A DNA stretch of 64,000 nt from Viscum album (GCA_963277665.1 CAUJRU010000138.1:1426001-1490000), one strand, 5' to 3'; positions 28,088 to 38,759 are shown, counted from the stretch's first letter. Made by a program: numbers and translations. The notes: a model not told the origin generated them from the sequence alone.

Positions 28088-28410
28088 CATGCAATCAGTG
28101 CATGAAGATGCAAAGTTACCATGTACTTAGTGCATGAAGTTGTTCTGAAGTGAGACTGAAGCTAGACTGCTGTTAAAGACATCAGCTGCCTGAGTTTTCA
28201 GTAATTGTGAAGACCCTGATCAACAGAAGTGATCAGAAGTTGTGAGCAAGACCAATAGACCTTATCAGAGGCTGTTGTGGATTATTGAAGAGAGGTCAGG
28301 TCATCCTTATAATAATTAGATAAAGCCTGAGCAAGAAGAGAAGCCATGTTCATCACAAGTGAGCAGAAGAAAAGAGCAAGGCCAACAGCCTTCATCCCAG
28401 GCTGATGAAG
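28088..28410 (+). repeat. Leader hairpins upstream of the seven-hairpin array
   Basis: Inverted repeats here include CATGCA-ATCAG-TGCATG (28088-28104), CATGTA-CTTAG-TGCATG (28120-28136, with one G-T pair, perfect in the 3' LTR), CTGATCA-ACAGAAG-TGATCAG (28216-28236) and CTTCATC-CCAGGCT-GATGAAG (28390-28410). The last two have 7-base loops, like the array that follows. Confidence 0.75.
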
Positions 28411-28443
28411 ATACTTGAAGAAGCTTAAATTGAAGAAGAGCTA

Positions 28444-28607
28444 CTCGTGTGACTCGAGGAGCCAGGAGAAGCCCCCAATGAGACTCAGGGTGGAAGAAGT
28501 CTTCAGTGGGATTCTGAAGCAGGCCAATGGGACTCTGGTAACACTGTGGGACGTAGTTTAAAGACCGTCCTGTGGGACTCAGGAGAGATACAGTGGGACT
28601 CTGTATC
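28444..28607 (+). repeat. Seven consecutive hairpins with a constant 7-base loop
   Basis: Seven inverted repeats share a loop of consensus TGGGACT, usually closed by a G-C pair, but each has its own stem: CTCG/CGAG (28444-28458), CCCAA/CAGGG (28474-28490, only 3 bp here, CCCTG/CAGGG in the 3' LTR), CTTCAG/CTGAAG (28501-28519), GCCAA/CTGGT (28523-28539, perfect ACCAG/CTGGT in the 3' LTR), ACTG/TAGT (28543-28557), TCCTG/CAGGA (28568-28584) and GATACAG/CTGTATC (28587-28607). Loop centres are 19 to 31 bp apart. The array lies near the 3' end of the leader, about 290 bp before the primer site. A repeated RNA-structure or protein-binding function is inferred, not known. Confidence 0.85.
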
Positions 28608-28896
28608 GACAATTGTATTACTAACAGATTATAATGGAAGAAACCATGTTGGGGTGTTAACTCAACATGGCAAGGACGTAGGCCTTTGGAGTTGATCCTT
28701 GTAAATCCTTTTGTCCTGTGCCTTTACATTTACTATATCACTCAAGTAAAGGCTGAGAGATACAAGAAGAGTGGATCAAGGCCTTAACAAGCCATAGAGG
28801 TTTAATTGATAAATAATCAATTAGTAAAAAGTTTTAAAGGATCACTGATTCACCGCCTCCCCCTCTCAGTGATCACACTGATTCGGGCACTTCATT

Positions 28897-28907
28897 TGGT
28901 ATCTGAG
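28897..28907 (+). other. Primer binding site (initiator Met tRNA type)
   Basis: TGGTATCTGAG begins two bases after the 5' LTR end. The usual plant site complementary to the 3' end of initiator Met tRNA is TGGTATCAGAGC, so this copy carries a mismatch. Location and sequence leave little doubt. Confidence 0.82.
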
Positions 28908-28941
28908 GAAGGTTACCTCTAAAAGATCCAAGGGAGACTTT

Positions 28942-30786
28942 ATGAAGTGCAGATTTGAGGAAGTGAGTGAATACACTCAAATGGAGATATCTTCCAAGAC
29001 TCTGAAAAATAGAAAGACGAAACAGGCCAAGAATATGAAGAAGAAGGTTGCTACTAATAGAGAAACACCTTCCATTGAAGGTAATGTGAAAGTCACAATA
29101 GATGACAATTCCCGGTATCACTCTTTTGATGAAGCATTCTCTAGCTGTGATGATGATGGAACAATCAATGATCTTCTAAATGCACTCAAATATCTTCAAA
29201 AGACAGTCCCCATGGAAGTGGAAATGTGTATTGCTCCAAGTATCCATGATCTTCAAGAAGAAAAATTATAGCTAGAAGAAGAATCCAATACTATGGAAGA
29301 TCAGTTGGCTAAAAGGGTTGGCATATCGAACACTCTCAGAAAGCTGGTGAAGGCCAAAGATGAAACTGTTTCCCTTTGCAATGAATGATTTGAAGATACT
29401 GCTGAAGAATTTCAAAGAAGCTTCTCTGAGAATGAAATATTTATGATAATGATCAAAGATGTTTTCCATGCACTGGAAAAGAGACTCAAAGTGTCAATGA
29501 TTTTCAAAGATGAACAACTTGAAGATAAAGTAAAAATGGTGAAGGAGCATGACAGTTCATTGCAATAAATGAAGAAGGTGCATGATGACCAGATAAAAGA
29601 GCTGAAAGAAAATTGGGAAGGAATGCTAAGAACTGTTGAGGATGAGAAGAACTCCCTCAACATAAAATTCAAAGAACTATAGGTGATATTGAAAAATCTT
29701 CAATCACCCAAAGCTGAAACCTCACAGTCAGCTGATAGTAAAAATGTTGCTACACAAGTGTGAATTGAGAAGGATGATTCTAAAAGAAAGACATCCTCTA
29801 ATGAAAGTGAAACATCTTATAAAAAGAAGGTATCATCCATACCATCTTGTACTAATTCTTCTAATTGTGTTTCCACAAAAAGTGCAGGATGGAAGAGGAA
29901 CTCCAATCAAGTATGGATGAAGAAGATGCAGAAATAGAGCTCTCCTGAAACAACACAGCAGTTCAAGAAAACTACCCAGCAATCAGAAGGACTGAAGAGG
30001 TCAAGATTTGCGGGTCAGTGTTGGTGTTGTAATAAGTATGGGCATTGTGCAAAGGATTGTTGGTACAATCCACTGAATTTCAAAGCACAAAGCAAGCCCA
30101 TGCCAAGGGGGAGGAAGCCAGAGGAAAAGAGGCAACATCCACAGGTCCAGATACATCTGTTTGCTACAAATAGATTTGTATTGCTTGATAACATCTGGGA
30201 TGTTTGCAAAAGTTGTCAAAAAGATACATGTCAATCTCCAACTGTATCCAGAGCTCAAAAGAAGAAAAGATCACAGAACCTGGCTTAGAAAGAATCCTTG
30301 GGAAGCAAGAAGAAGAAAGCTGGAAAAGCTCCCAATAAGATTTTTTCAAAGGAAGAGAAGTCCTTGGATTTGAAATCCATGATGGGTGATGCATCCAGAA
30401 GGACCACCAAGAAGAAAACATGCTTCTACAGTGGAATGAAAGGACATATCATGGATCTTTGTAAACAAGCCATGAAATTCAATAGAGGAAGACTGGACTC
30501 AAAAAGAAAATCTATCCAGATGAAGCAGAAGGGATTGGTTGAAAACAAGTTTCCTAAGAAAGGTAGCTTGAAAGCATCAAAGGAACCATGTGGAATAACT
30601 AGAACTGAGGCCACACTTCTATGTGACTTACTAGTCATATGGAGAAATCAGTTGCAACTTGCCAAAGATCGGCAAAGAGCTGAAGATGATGTTCTGGAAA
30701 TTGCTAAGGCAAAAGGGAAGAAGAAGATTTCACATGAAGATGTATTGAGATCCACACCAGCACAAACATCATTGAAGATCAAATGA
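28942..30786 (+). pseudogene. Gag pseudogene of the gag-only element
   Basis: One frame runs 1845 bp (614 codons) without any frameshift but with seven internal stops: TAG at 29269, 29680, 29935 and 30286, TAA at 29566, TGA at 29386 and 29761. The ATG at 28942 is the first in frame after the primer site. The N-terminal third is Lys/Ser-rich with an acidic stretch. From about 29270 to 29700 the residues are Glu/Lys/Leu-rich with coiled-coil character. A zinc knuckle follows at about 30020-30065 (CWCCNKYGHCAKDC, a perfect CX2CX4HX4C), then a basic linker and a second, damaged knuckle at about 30421-30465 (CFYSGMKGHIMDLC, second Cys now Ser). The copia Gag N-terminal domain is not recognisable. 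The protein would coat and package RNA. No protease follows. Confidence 0.88.
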
Positions 30787-31562
30787 TCAAGTGTGAAGAA
30801 TGGTGAAAATGGGACATCTCGGTTGAGAGAATATTCTCAACCATGTTGTTCGCATTGATGAACCAAGGAGGTTCCATCTTATTCTCTAACCACTTCTATT
30901 TTCATGTGCTAACATTGCATGTAATTGAAGATGATGATCATTATCATCTGGAGAGTGGTTTGGACAGAATGGAGTGCACCCCTTGAGGGGGAGCCAATCT
31001 GTAGAAGATGGGATTCTGAGATTTAATACCATCTTGAGAAAAGTGAAGGTATTCCAATAATACTTTCATCCCTTGTTTCTTAATTGTATTCATCATGACA
31101 ATTAAGGGGGAGTATTGATTGAAGAAAAATGGTTGAAAGAGGAATCTTTATTTTTTCACTGAACTTTCTAATGAGTTTTGTGGAGTATGTGCAGGATTTA
31201 GCAATTCATTGATATATCTGAAAAAATTCAAACCCCCTGAAGCATGATCTCACATGTAAAGTAAAATGTGGACATCATTGAAAAACCTTGGATACAACAC
31301 TCTTGTTTTCTACACCGGGTTAGCCCAAGTAGACTTAGATATGATTTACTAAAGGTTCTTTGCTAAATAGAACTTGTGACATCATCCCTCTCTTAGTAGT
31401 TGTGAAGAAAATTATTTTCAAATGGAGGAAGTGATTTTTTTTTGAAGAGAACCACACCACACCTTTGCATTTGATTTCCAATAAGGGGGAGAAATATTGG
31501 CACACATATTGACCCATTCATATGTGCTCTAGTGTATTGCCAACAAATACAAAGGGGGAGAT
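30787..31562 (+). other. Non-coding 3' internal region with multiple polypurine tracts
   Basis: There is no pol and no long frame. GGGGGAG-type purine tracts occur at 30985-30993, 31104-31112, 31483-31492 and finally 31551-31560, directly before the 3' LTR. Repeated polypurine tracts in this place are reported as a hallmark of Sireviruses. A compound inverted repeat lies at 31309-31333 (TCTAC..GGG..CCC..GTAGA). Confidence 0.75.
31551..31562 (+). other. Polypurine tract for plus-strand priming
   Basis: AAAGGGGGAGAT is directly followed by the 3' LTR start TGAAGTG at 31563. It would prime plus-strand DNA synthesis. Confidence 0.88.
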
Positions 31563-34500
31563 TGAAGTGCACTATGTTGCATTTGTTTTCAATGAGGTAT
31601 GTTATTGCCAAGGAATGAATGGATGGATGTCAAGGAGTTTCAATATGCGAATGACAAAGGATAGGATGGTGATGGTGATGAATAGAGAATGGCCATGGTA
31701 CTTAGAGTCATGTCAGTTAGGAGATTCACTTAGTGACATTGGAGATTATTCTTGAAACATTCTCCACATGATATCGGACGATTGTAGAACTGATCTTAAT
31801 GTTTCAATACATGTATCAAGATGATACTAAGTTACACCACTTGAAGAATGGATGATGATGGAGCATCATCATTACATCTAACGATTGATGAGCTGATCTT
31901 TACATTCCAAGAACTTGTATCAAGAGGATACAATGTCACACCAATGTTTGAAGACCATGCATTTTATTGACAATTCATGAGGAGATGAAGATTATCCATC
32001 CACAACTACTGAGTGGATTAAGTGGATTAAAGATGTCCGTGCACTACCTCCTAGTGTATGTGAATTTTGAGAATTTGATCCAACTTGATCTCTGATTAGA
32101 TCAATGAAGAACATTGAAGACTATGTTTGATTAAGGAGTTCAGTGGATGATGAACCTTCATGAATTTTCATCCTAAGTAATGAATATTTGTTGAGGAGAT
32201 TTGTGGAATTCTAATGAAGAAGAGAAGGGAAGAAATGAAGGAGAAGAGTTGTGGCATTTGTCATTTTACACTATGTACTTGTATACTTAGTGTTTATTCA
32301 AGTAAAAAGAAAGCCACCAAGGGTTCAACCCCAAGGAACATGTGGGACTCAAGGTCGCCACTCCCATGGGGCCAGCCCAAGAGGAGGCCATGGCCGTGTA
32401 TAAGCCACAGGGCCACGCGGTGATGAAGCCCTCGCAGTCTGGGAGCAGGAGCGCGCCCGTGAGGAAGCATGGTGGGCGCCAGTGGCGTGCCCGAGTGGCA
32501 GGGGTGGGCGCAAGAGCGCACCCGCAGGATAACTTGGTGTGGGGCGGCACCGAGAGGGGAGATGTTCAATTGACATGGAGTGGGGAGTGCGAGTTTGATA
32601 AACCGTGGAAAAACTGGGAGCCGTTTCGATGTGGGATGCGGGATTTTTCCGCGGAAGTGATCCTAGCCGCTCATCTGATCGCGCGGTCGATCTGGACTGC
32701 TCATCGCAACCTCCACTCGATCTTCTAATCCCGGCCGTCCAAGTTCATTAAACGCCAGATCCGACAGATGAGGAGTCGTCCCCTACCTCGAGCTCACCCG
32801 AGGCCTTCGCGTGAGCCACCTTCGAACCAGGAGCCCTCCCAAAGATGAATTTCGAGTTCCCGACCACCGTTGTTCGAGCTGACGGATCCATTGGGTTCGT
32901 CTCGACGTAACGAACACGATCATGCAAGAAAATGGGCTTGCATGCAAAGTTTGGACGATTTCGAAGAATGCCGAGGCAAACGAAGTTGCCGAGGATTCAT
33001 GTGTTCTTGTTTTGCATGGATTGGATTTTAATAAGGCCATGCATGTGTTCTAAGTCTCATGAACGTAGAGGATAAATAAATGAAGAAACCCACGTGAAAC
33101 AGAGAGAAGAAAAATAAAGATTTGGAAAATCTTGAACGCCCGAAAATCTCGGGGATTCGAGTTGTATCTCATGCGGATGAACCGCCTCTCCCTTGCCTAT
33201 AGAAAGAGAGGCCAAAGCATCTTGTAAAGCTTGCTGAAACATTTAAGAGTCCTGTGAGTGCTCTCTGCCTTGCGAATAAAGAAGCCTCGCGCAAATCACT
33301 TGCGCGGCTGAGGTTCCTTTCGTGCACTCCTTTCACGAAAGAAGATTGGAGGTTCACTGCGCGCCTCCCTTGCGCGACAGGAAGTGCCCTAACTGCATGA
33401 ACACTTGCGCGGCAGGAGGTTGTTGCACGCCCGTGGTGTCTTGTACCCTTTTGGCTTGCGCACCCTATGGTGTTGCACCTTGCACACCCGAGGGCTTGCG
33501 TGGAAGTAGCACCTGCGTGCCCATGGCCAGTGCACCGTGCGCGACAGTGTTGAAGAAGAAGTGTCCCTTGAACCCATTGCACATGCGCGCTTTGAAGAAG
33601 AAGGGAAGGCTGAGGCCCTAGTGCGTTGTGTGTGTGCCAAGTGAAGAAGGCCCTACGGCTTTTGAGTGCTAAACATGAACAAAGGATGGAGAGGCCGAGA
33701 CCACACCTAAAGTGTGTGCAAGTGAAGTAGGTGAAGCCTAAGTGTGTGCAAAAGAGGTCGTGTCTTGTACCTTGTGTTTTCAAAAAGAATGTGTGTGTGC
33801 AAACAAAACCAGAAGAGGCCGTAGCATGTTGTGTGTGCAAGAGGAAGAAAGGACAACGTGTTTGTGCATACTTTAACTAAACTAGTGAAGAAGGCTGAAC
33901 CTTAGTGTGTGCCTAAATGGTGTGTACACACTAAGAAGGAGAAGAAGAAGGACAATCTACACTAAAGTATAACACACATTATGTGTGTGTAACCAAATTG
34001 AACAATGTGTGTGAGTGAAGAAGGTGTGTGTGCTTAAGGATTTATTACCCTTTGAGGGTTTACTACACCGAGAAGAGGAAAGGGGAGTGCATGCATGCAT
34101 GCACGTGCACACGTGAACAAGTTGAACCTGCTTGTGTGCATTTTGAGTTGTCCAAGACCAGGAGTTCTTGAAGAGTTTTGAGAAGCAATGCAATCAGTGC
34201 ATGAAGATGCAGAGTTACCATGCACTTAGTGCATGAAGTTGTTCTGAAGTGAGACTGAAGCAAGACTGAAGTTAAAGACATATGCTGCCAAATTTTTCAG
34301 TAATTGAGAAGACCCTGATCAACAGAAGTGATCAGAAGTTGTGAGCAAGACCAATAGACCTTATCAGAGGCTGTTGAGGATTCTTGAAGAGAGGTCAGGT
34401 CATCATTAGAAGAAGGAGATGAAGCCTGAGAAAGAAGAGAAGCCATGTTCATCACAAGTGAGCAGAAGAAAAGAGATAGGCCAGTAGCCTTTACCCCAGG

Positions 34501-34992
34501 CTGTTGAAGATACTTTAAGAAGCTTGTAGTGAATATGAGCTACTCGTGTGACTCGAGGAGCCAGGAGAAGCCCCCTGTGAGACTCAGGGTGGAAGAAGTC
34601 TTCAGTGGGATTCTGAAGTAGACCAGTGGGACTCTGGTAACACTGTGGGACGTAATATAAAGACCCTCATGTGGGACTCAGGAGAGATACAGTGGGTCTC
34701 TGTATCGACCATTGTAATACTAACAGATTATAATGGAAGAAACCATGTTGGGGTGTTTAACCAACATGGCAAGGATGTAGGCCTTTGGAGCCAGACCTTG
34801 TAAATCCTTGTGTCCTGTGCCTTTACATTTACGGCATTACTCGAGGAAAGGCTGAGAGATACAAGAAGAGTGGATCGAGGCCTTAACAAGCCATAGAGGT
34901 TTAATTGATAAAGAATCAATTAGTAAAAACTTTTAAAGGATCACTGATTCACCCCTCCCCCACTCAGTGATCACACTGATTCGGGCACTTCA
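31563..34992 (+). repeat. 3' LTR of the gag-only element
   Basis: This 3430-bp LTR aligns end to end with the 5' LTR at 25448-28894 and has the same ends TGAAGTG and CACTTCA. It differs by scattered substitutions and short indels, several percent by eye. A number of GCGCGCCC strings of the 5' copy have become GCGTGCCC or GCGCACCC, typical CpG decay. The TATA box is altered to TATAGAA (33198-33204). Confidence 0.95.
34543..34706 (+). repeat. Hairpin array in the 3' LTR
   Basis: This is the counterpart of 28444-28607. CCCTG/CAGGG (34573-34589) and ACCAG/CTGGT (34622-34638) are perfect here but damaged in the 5' LTR. Conversely, TCCTG/CAGGA of the 5' LTR has one mismatch here. The last loop reads TGGGTCT. 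Comparing both copies shows all stems except the fifth were fully paired in at least one copy. Confidence 0.83.
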
Positions 34993-34997
34993 CAACC
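34993..34997 (+). repeat. Right target-site duplication of the gag-only element
   Basis: CAACC is an exact copy of 25443-25447. It is followed by the continuation of the interrupted gypsy LTR. Confidence 0.95.
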
Positions 34998-37900
34998 AAA
35001 TATTTTAGTGTACGTCTCCTTTAATTTTTTTTTCTCATAGATAATTTCTTCACCACACAACACAGAATATAAAAAAAACTATAATAAAAAATATGACCAT
35101 TGCAATAGTAATTTGACCCTTACAAAAATTAATATGTCCAATTGAATAGTAACATCACCTATTAATGTATACATAAAACCTGGGAAACATATAAATGAAA
35201 ATATGGTTTATTTATTTCTGCTAATAAATAAATAAATGTATCAAAAATGATAAATTATTGGATAAAATTGTTATAAATAGTAAATATTTATTTTCTATTT
35301 TATAACTAAGGTACATTATTAATGTAAAATATATTTACAAACAATAGATTCTTAAATTTGTATTTTGTTGTCTTCTAAATAGAAAATAATTTTATGAGAC
35401 ATTAAATAATTATTCAATGTGTTATAAAATCTGTTATAATCGTTATTATTTTGAATAAATGGTTATATTTTGTTAAAAATTAAATTTATCATATTTAAAA
35501 TATTAAATTAAAATCATGGTGTTCATTTTTATATTATACATGTCAAAAGGTAGTTATTATGAAATTTTTACCTTTATCTAATATACAATAATTTTTTGTG
35601 AATAATAAAATATGGAAATTCACAATAAAAATACATTATAATTTAAATACCCTATTTTGTGTTTCATTTTTTATGTAATCATTATAATCTAGAACACCAA
35701 TTCATTATATTAATATATTTAGTAATAATGATAAAACTATTCATTGTATTGGTCCAAAATAATAAAAAAATTAATAAAATATACAAAAAAGACCCATCTC
35801 CATAACTATAAATACCACTCATCGCCACCCTTCTACTCAAACATCCAATTCCTTCACAGTGTTTTATATTCATCCCATTTAAACTCCCAAATATCTCTCC
35901 CACATTATGGTCTTGCTCATATCACCAAAAATACTATTTCACTACTCTTTACGAAGGTTCTCTAGTAGAGGATTTTTTCATGTCAACCCCCATTTCGTTT
36001 GTTTAATTTTCATACAATTTATTTTCATTTCTTTTCTTTCCCTCACCCACCCCATCCAAAGGGACATAATTAGTCAAGTTAATGTTATATAATATATTTG
36101 TATTGTGTCAAATGATAATCCACCATCATGTCTATTCTCATATTCATTTATTTTATATATGAAAACATCATCCATAAAGAGTTGATTGACCGCATTCATG
36201 AATGACATATTTACATTTTATTAATTCCACCATCAGGGATTGTCAAAAAAAAATTATGGCTAAAATATATTATAATATATTTACTAAATCATATATAATC
36301 TTCTTGAAAAATAATATATAAATAATAAAAATTAATGAAACGATAATAGTTTATGATGAATAAAAATCCACAAAAATAATCTAAATGATTATCACAAATG
36401 TCTTATCAAATGATTCACCCTCACAAAAAATAAAAAACATCCTTATATAAAATTTTAATTTTCTAGATAACAATTAATATCATGTAATTTAGATTATATA
36501 CATCTATTTTCATTTTATGAGATCCTATATGTGCATATAAAATAAACCAATCATGAATACCAAGGAAAAGAACAAACATGAAGGAAAACAATTAATCTTA
36601 TAACAAACCAAAAAGACCACAAATAAAATTTTAAAAAATATAATAAAAAAGACATATTTAATAGGATATATTTTAAATTATAAATGATTCTAATTTCATT
36701 ATCTATTAAATTAAGAACAAGTGAAGAAAACATATACATATAGGGTAGTGTATTCTACACGAACCTCTATATTTCATTCGGTATAAGATTTCTCTCTCTT
36801 TAACAAAATTTTAAAAATAAATATTTTTTTAAAATTATTCTTATTTATATTTAAATGTTCTAACATCATATATATTGATTAGTTAATCTTCAATTTATTG
36901 TAGGTAAATGACTTAAAAGGATCTCTTATCAATTCAATCTAACACGAAAACTCTATTAAAGTGAACTTGCTGATTTCCTACCAATTTTCAAGTACCATAC
37001 ATAATATGTTATAATAAACCATTAATATTATATAATCAATAATTTTATCATGAAGTAATTTATTTTTATATTTACATTTTTTATAAAATCAATTATGAAA
37101 TATGAAATTGATTTTTCCAAAAAAACTATTTGTTTCCATGTAAAAAGGGTATTTCTCTCAAGAATCCTTGGATAATTTTTTTAGAAAATTTCCAAATATG
37201 ATTTATTGAGACTAATGTATCATTATTATCATATAGCCTATTTTATAAAATAGTTTATGATTAGTTTGATTGTGGATGTTCTATCTTTACATTATTCACA
37301 ATACTACAAAAAATGGAGAGTGATTATGATTACAAATTAGGGAATGTTATTTACATTTCCATTGTAAATTTTTTAAGTTTACCTCAATCATGTGAAGAAT
37401 TAATTTTTCTTAGTAAGTGATAGGAGGGGACATATATAGATCCTAAATGCATCAGTAGGTATCATGAGTCCAAAACATATTTTTACTTTGTCAAGGCCTT
37501 TACAATTTAATTTTTGTCATGGATTTGAATGTGTCCTAAACTGTTTATTTTCAGATATCTTGGTCGAGGCCTCGATGGTATGTTTTATATGTATTTAATT
37601 ATTCATAACATTACTATGATATTAGTAAATTATAAATCATGTTATTATTCAACTTGTATAAAATTTAGGGATATTTTTTTCACATGTAATCATTTATGAC
37701 ATTATTTAAGAGGTTTTCATGCTTTCCATACTATGTGTAATATTAATAATTACTCTCTTGTGTTTTTAGTTTTTCAACATTCCTAAATGTTAGTGATATA
37801 TTTTATTGTAATTATTATAATTATTCATCATATGATATAACACATTTTTTATGTTTTATTTTCCCCCGGATATAAAGAGGTATATTATTAATGACATGGA

Positions 37901-38104
37901 CGGATAATATAAGATTTTATGGATATTAATAATGTAGTTTCATTTTTACTTTTTTCATTCATGATGTAATGAAAAGCGTATGTATGTATCTATTATTAAA
38001 AATATAATAAACTATTCAGTCATTTCATATAGAATATTTTTTCTTATTAGAAATATAATAATTTATAACACTTGCTTCAGGCTACTAGTTTTGGGGTATT
38101 TATA
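34998..38104 (+). repeat. Gypsy 5' LTR, main part
   Basis: This continues the LTR begun at 25438, about 3117 bp net. It aligns with the 3' LTR at 44171-47271 at several anchors. The start region is CTTCACCACACAACAC (about 35050) against CTTCACACAACAC (about 44237). TATAAATACCAC (about 35809) matches TATAAATACCACCC (about 44988). The block ending GTAGAGGATT (about 35968) matches GTAGAGGAATT (about 45146). GGTCGAGGCC (about 37562) matches GGTCGAGGCC (about 46657). Offsets agree within a few bases. The end is placed at the GGGGTATTTATA string by comparison with GGGTTTTACA. The TATAAATA is the likely promoter. Confidence 0.8.
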
Positions 38105-38118
38105 GTTCATACTAGATG

Positions 38119-38132
38119 TTGATTATCAGAAT
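38119..38132 (+). other. Probable gypsy primer binding site
   Basis: TTGATTATCAGAAT resembles the initiator Met tRNA site TTGGTATCAGAGC with a few changes and lies about 15 bp after the 5' LTR end. It is assigned by position and partial match. Confidence 0.5.
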
Positions 38133-38759
38133 CCATAGAAACTAAATTTAGAATAAATATATTTGGGAATATAAAACTAAGACAAAATATTAGGATAACC
38201 ATTGAATAACATCCTATAATTTTTATGTTATCTGTTGTGTGGGTATTCCTACAAATATAGTCAGTGATGGTTATTACCAGTCGATGTATTTCTAGATGAT
38301 ATTTTCCTAGGGGTAAAACCCCCCAAAAAGGTAAATTATTCATGACTCAACATATCCTGCTACATGAAAATATTCCTCACTAGGAACCTAGTTTGACACT
38401 TATGTGGGATATTAATCGGATATTTAAAATTTTCATTTAAAAACAAAATGAAGGATATAAAAGTAATCATGTCCCCAAAAAACCATGTTTTTGAATATGA
38501 TATTTGTTATGAATAAATATCCAATTTTGGTTATGTTTTTTCCTTATTTGGAAATTTTACATTATGATTCATAACATAATTTAGTGTCTATTTTTATTAT
38601 AAAATTACTCGTAGTTGAAAAATTGGAAATCGTGTCAACACACATATTACATCTAGGTATTTCTCTCCAATGATTGATAATTATTTTGATGTAGAGCATC
38701 AACTAAAGATGAATAGCATATAACTATATTAGGGAAACATAATTTGGGTATGGGTAGTA

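Larger units (their letters stand above)
25448..28894 (+). repeat. 5' LTR of the gag-only element
   Basis: This 3447-bp LTR has terminal inverted repeats TGAAGTG and CACTTCA. Its parts are: an AT-rich U3 (to about 26170) with hairpins and an imperfect 105-bp duplication; a CpG-rich stretch (26220-26900) with several GCGCGCCC strings; TATAAAA at 27094-27100; then a leader with TTGCGCG motifs (27184-27487), GTGTGTGC motifs (27590-27930) and a hairpin array (28088-28607). The contrast in base composition with the AT-rich, CpG-poor surroundings is strong. It carries no convincing sense coding sequence. Confidence 0.95.
25448..34992 (+). mobile_element. Gag-only LTR retrotransposon with Ty1/copia Sirevirus-like traits
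   Basis: A structurally complete 9545-bp element with two 3.4 kb LTRs, perfect 5-bp target duplications, a primer site, a Gag pseudogene, multiple polypurine tracts and no pol. The internal region is only 2668 bp and contains no protease, integrase, RT or RNase H motif, so mobility would have needed enzymes from another element. The repeated AAGGGGGAG tracts, CpG-rich LTRs, coiled-coil Gag and a CX2CX4HX4C knuckle fit Sireviruses. The gag-only layout fits the class described in plants as TR-GAG elements. By eye the LTRs differ by several percent, far less than the LTRs of the host gypsy element, so this insertion is younger. Confidence 0.93.

Noticed and set aside
30001..30638. Several antisense and shifted frames of 60-90 codons over the Gag pseudogene
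   Set aside because: They are shadows of the Gag frame, which itself holds the zinc knuckle in the plus frame.
30298..30786. Frame of 162 codons as an independent gene
   Set aside because: It is in the same phase as the upstream Gag frame and contains the second Gag knuckle. It is the last part of the Gag pseudogene after the stop at 30286.
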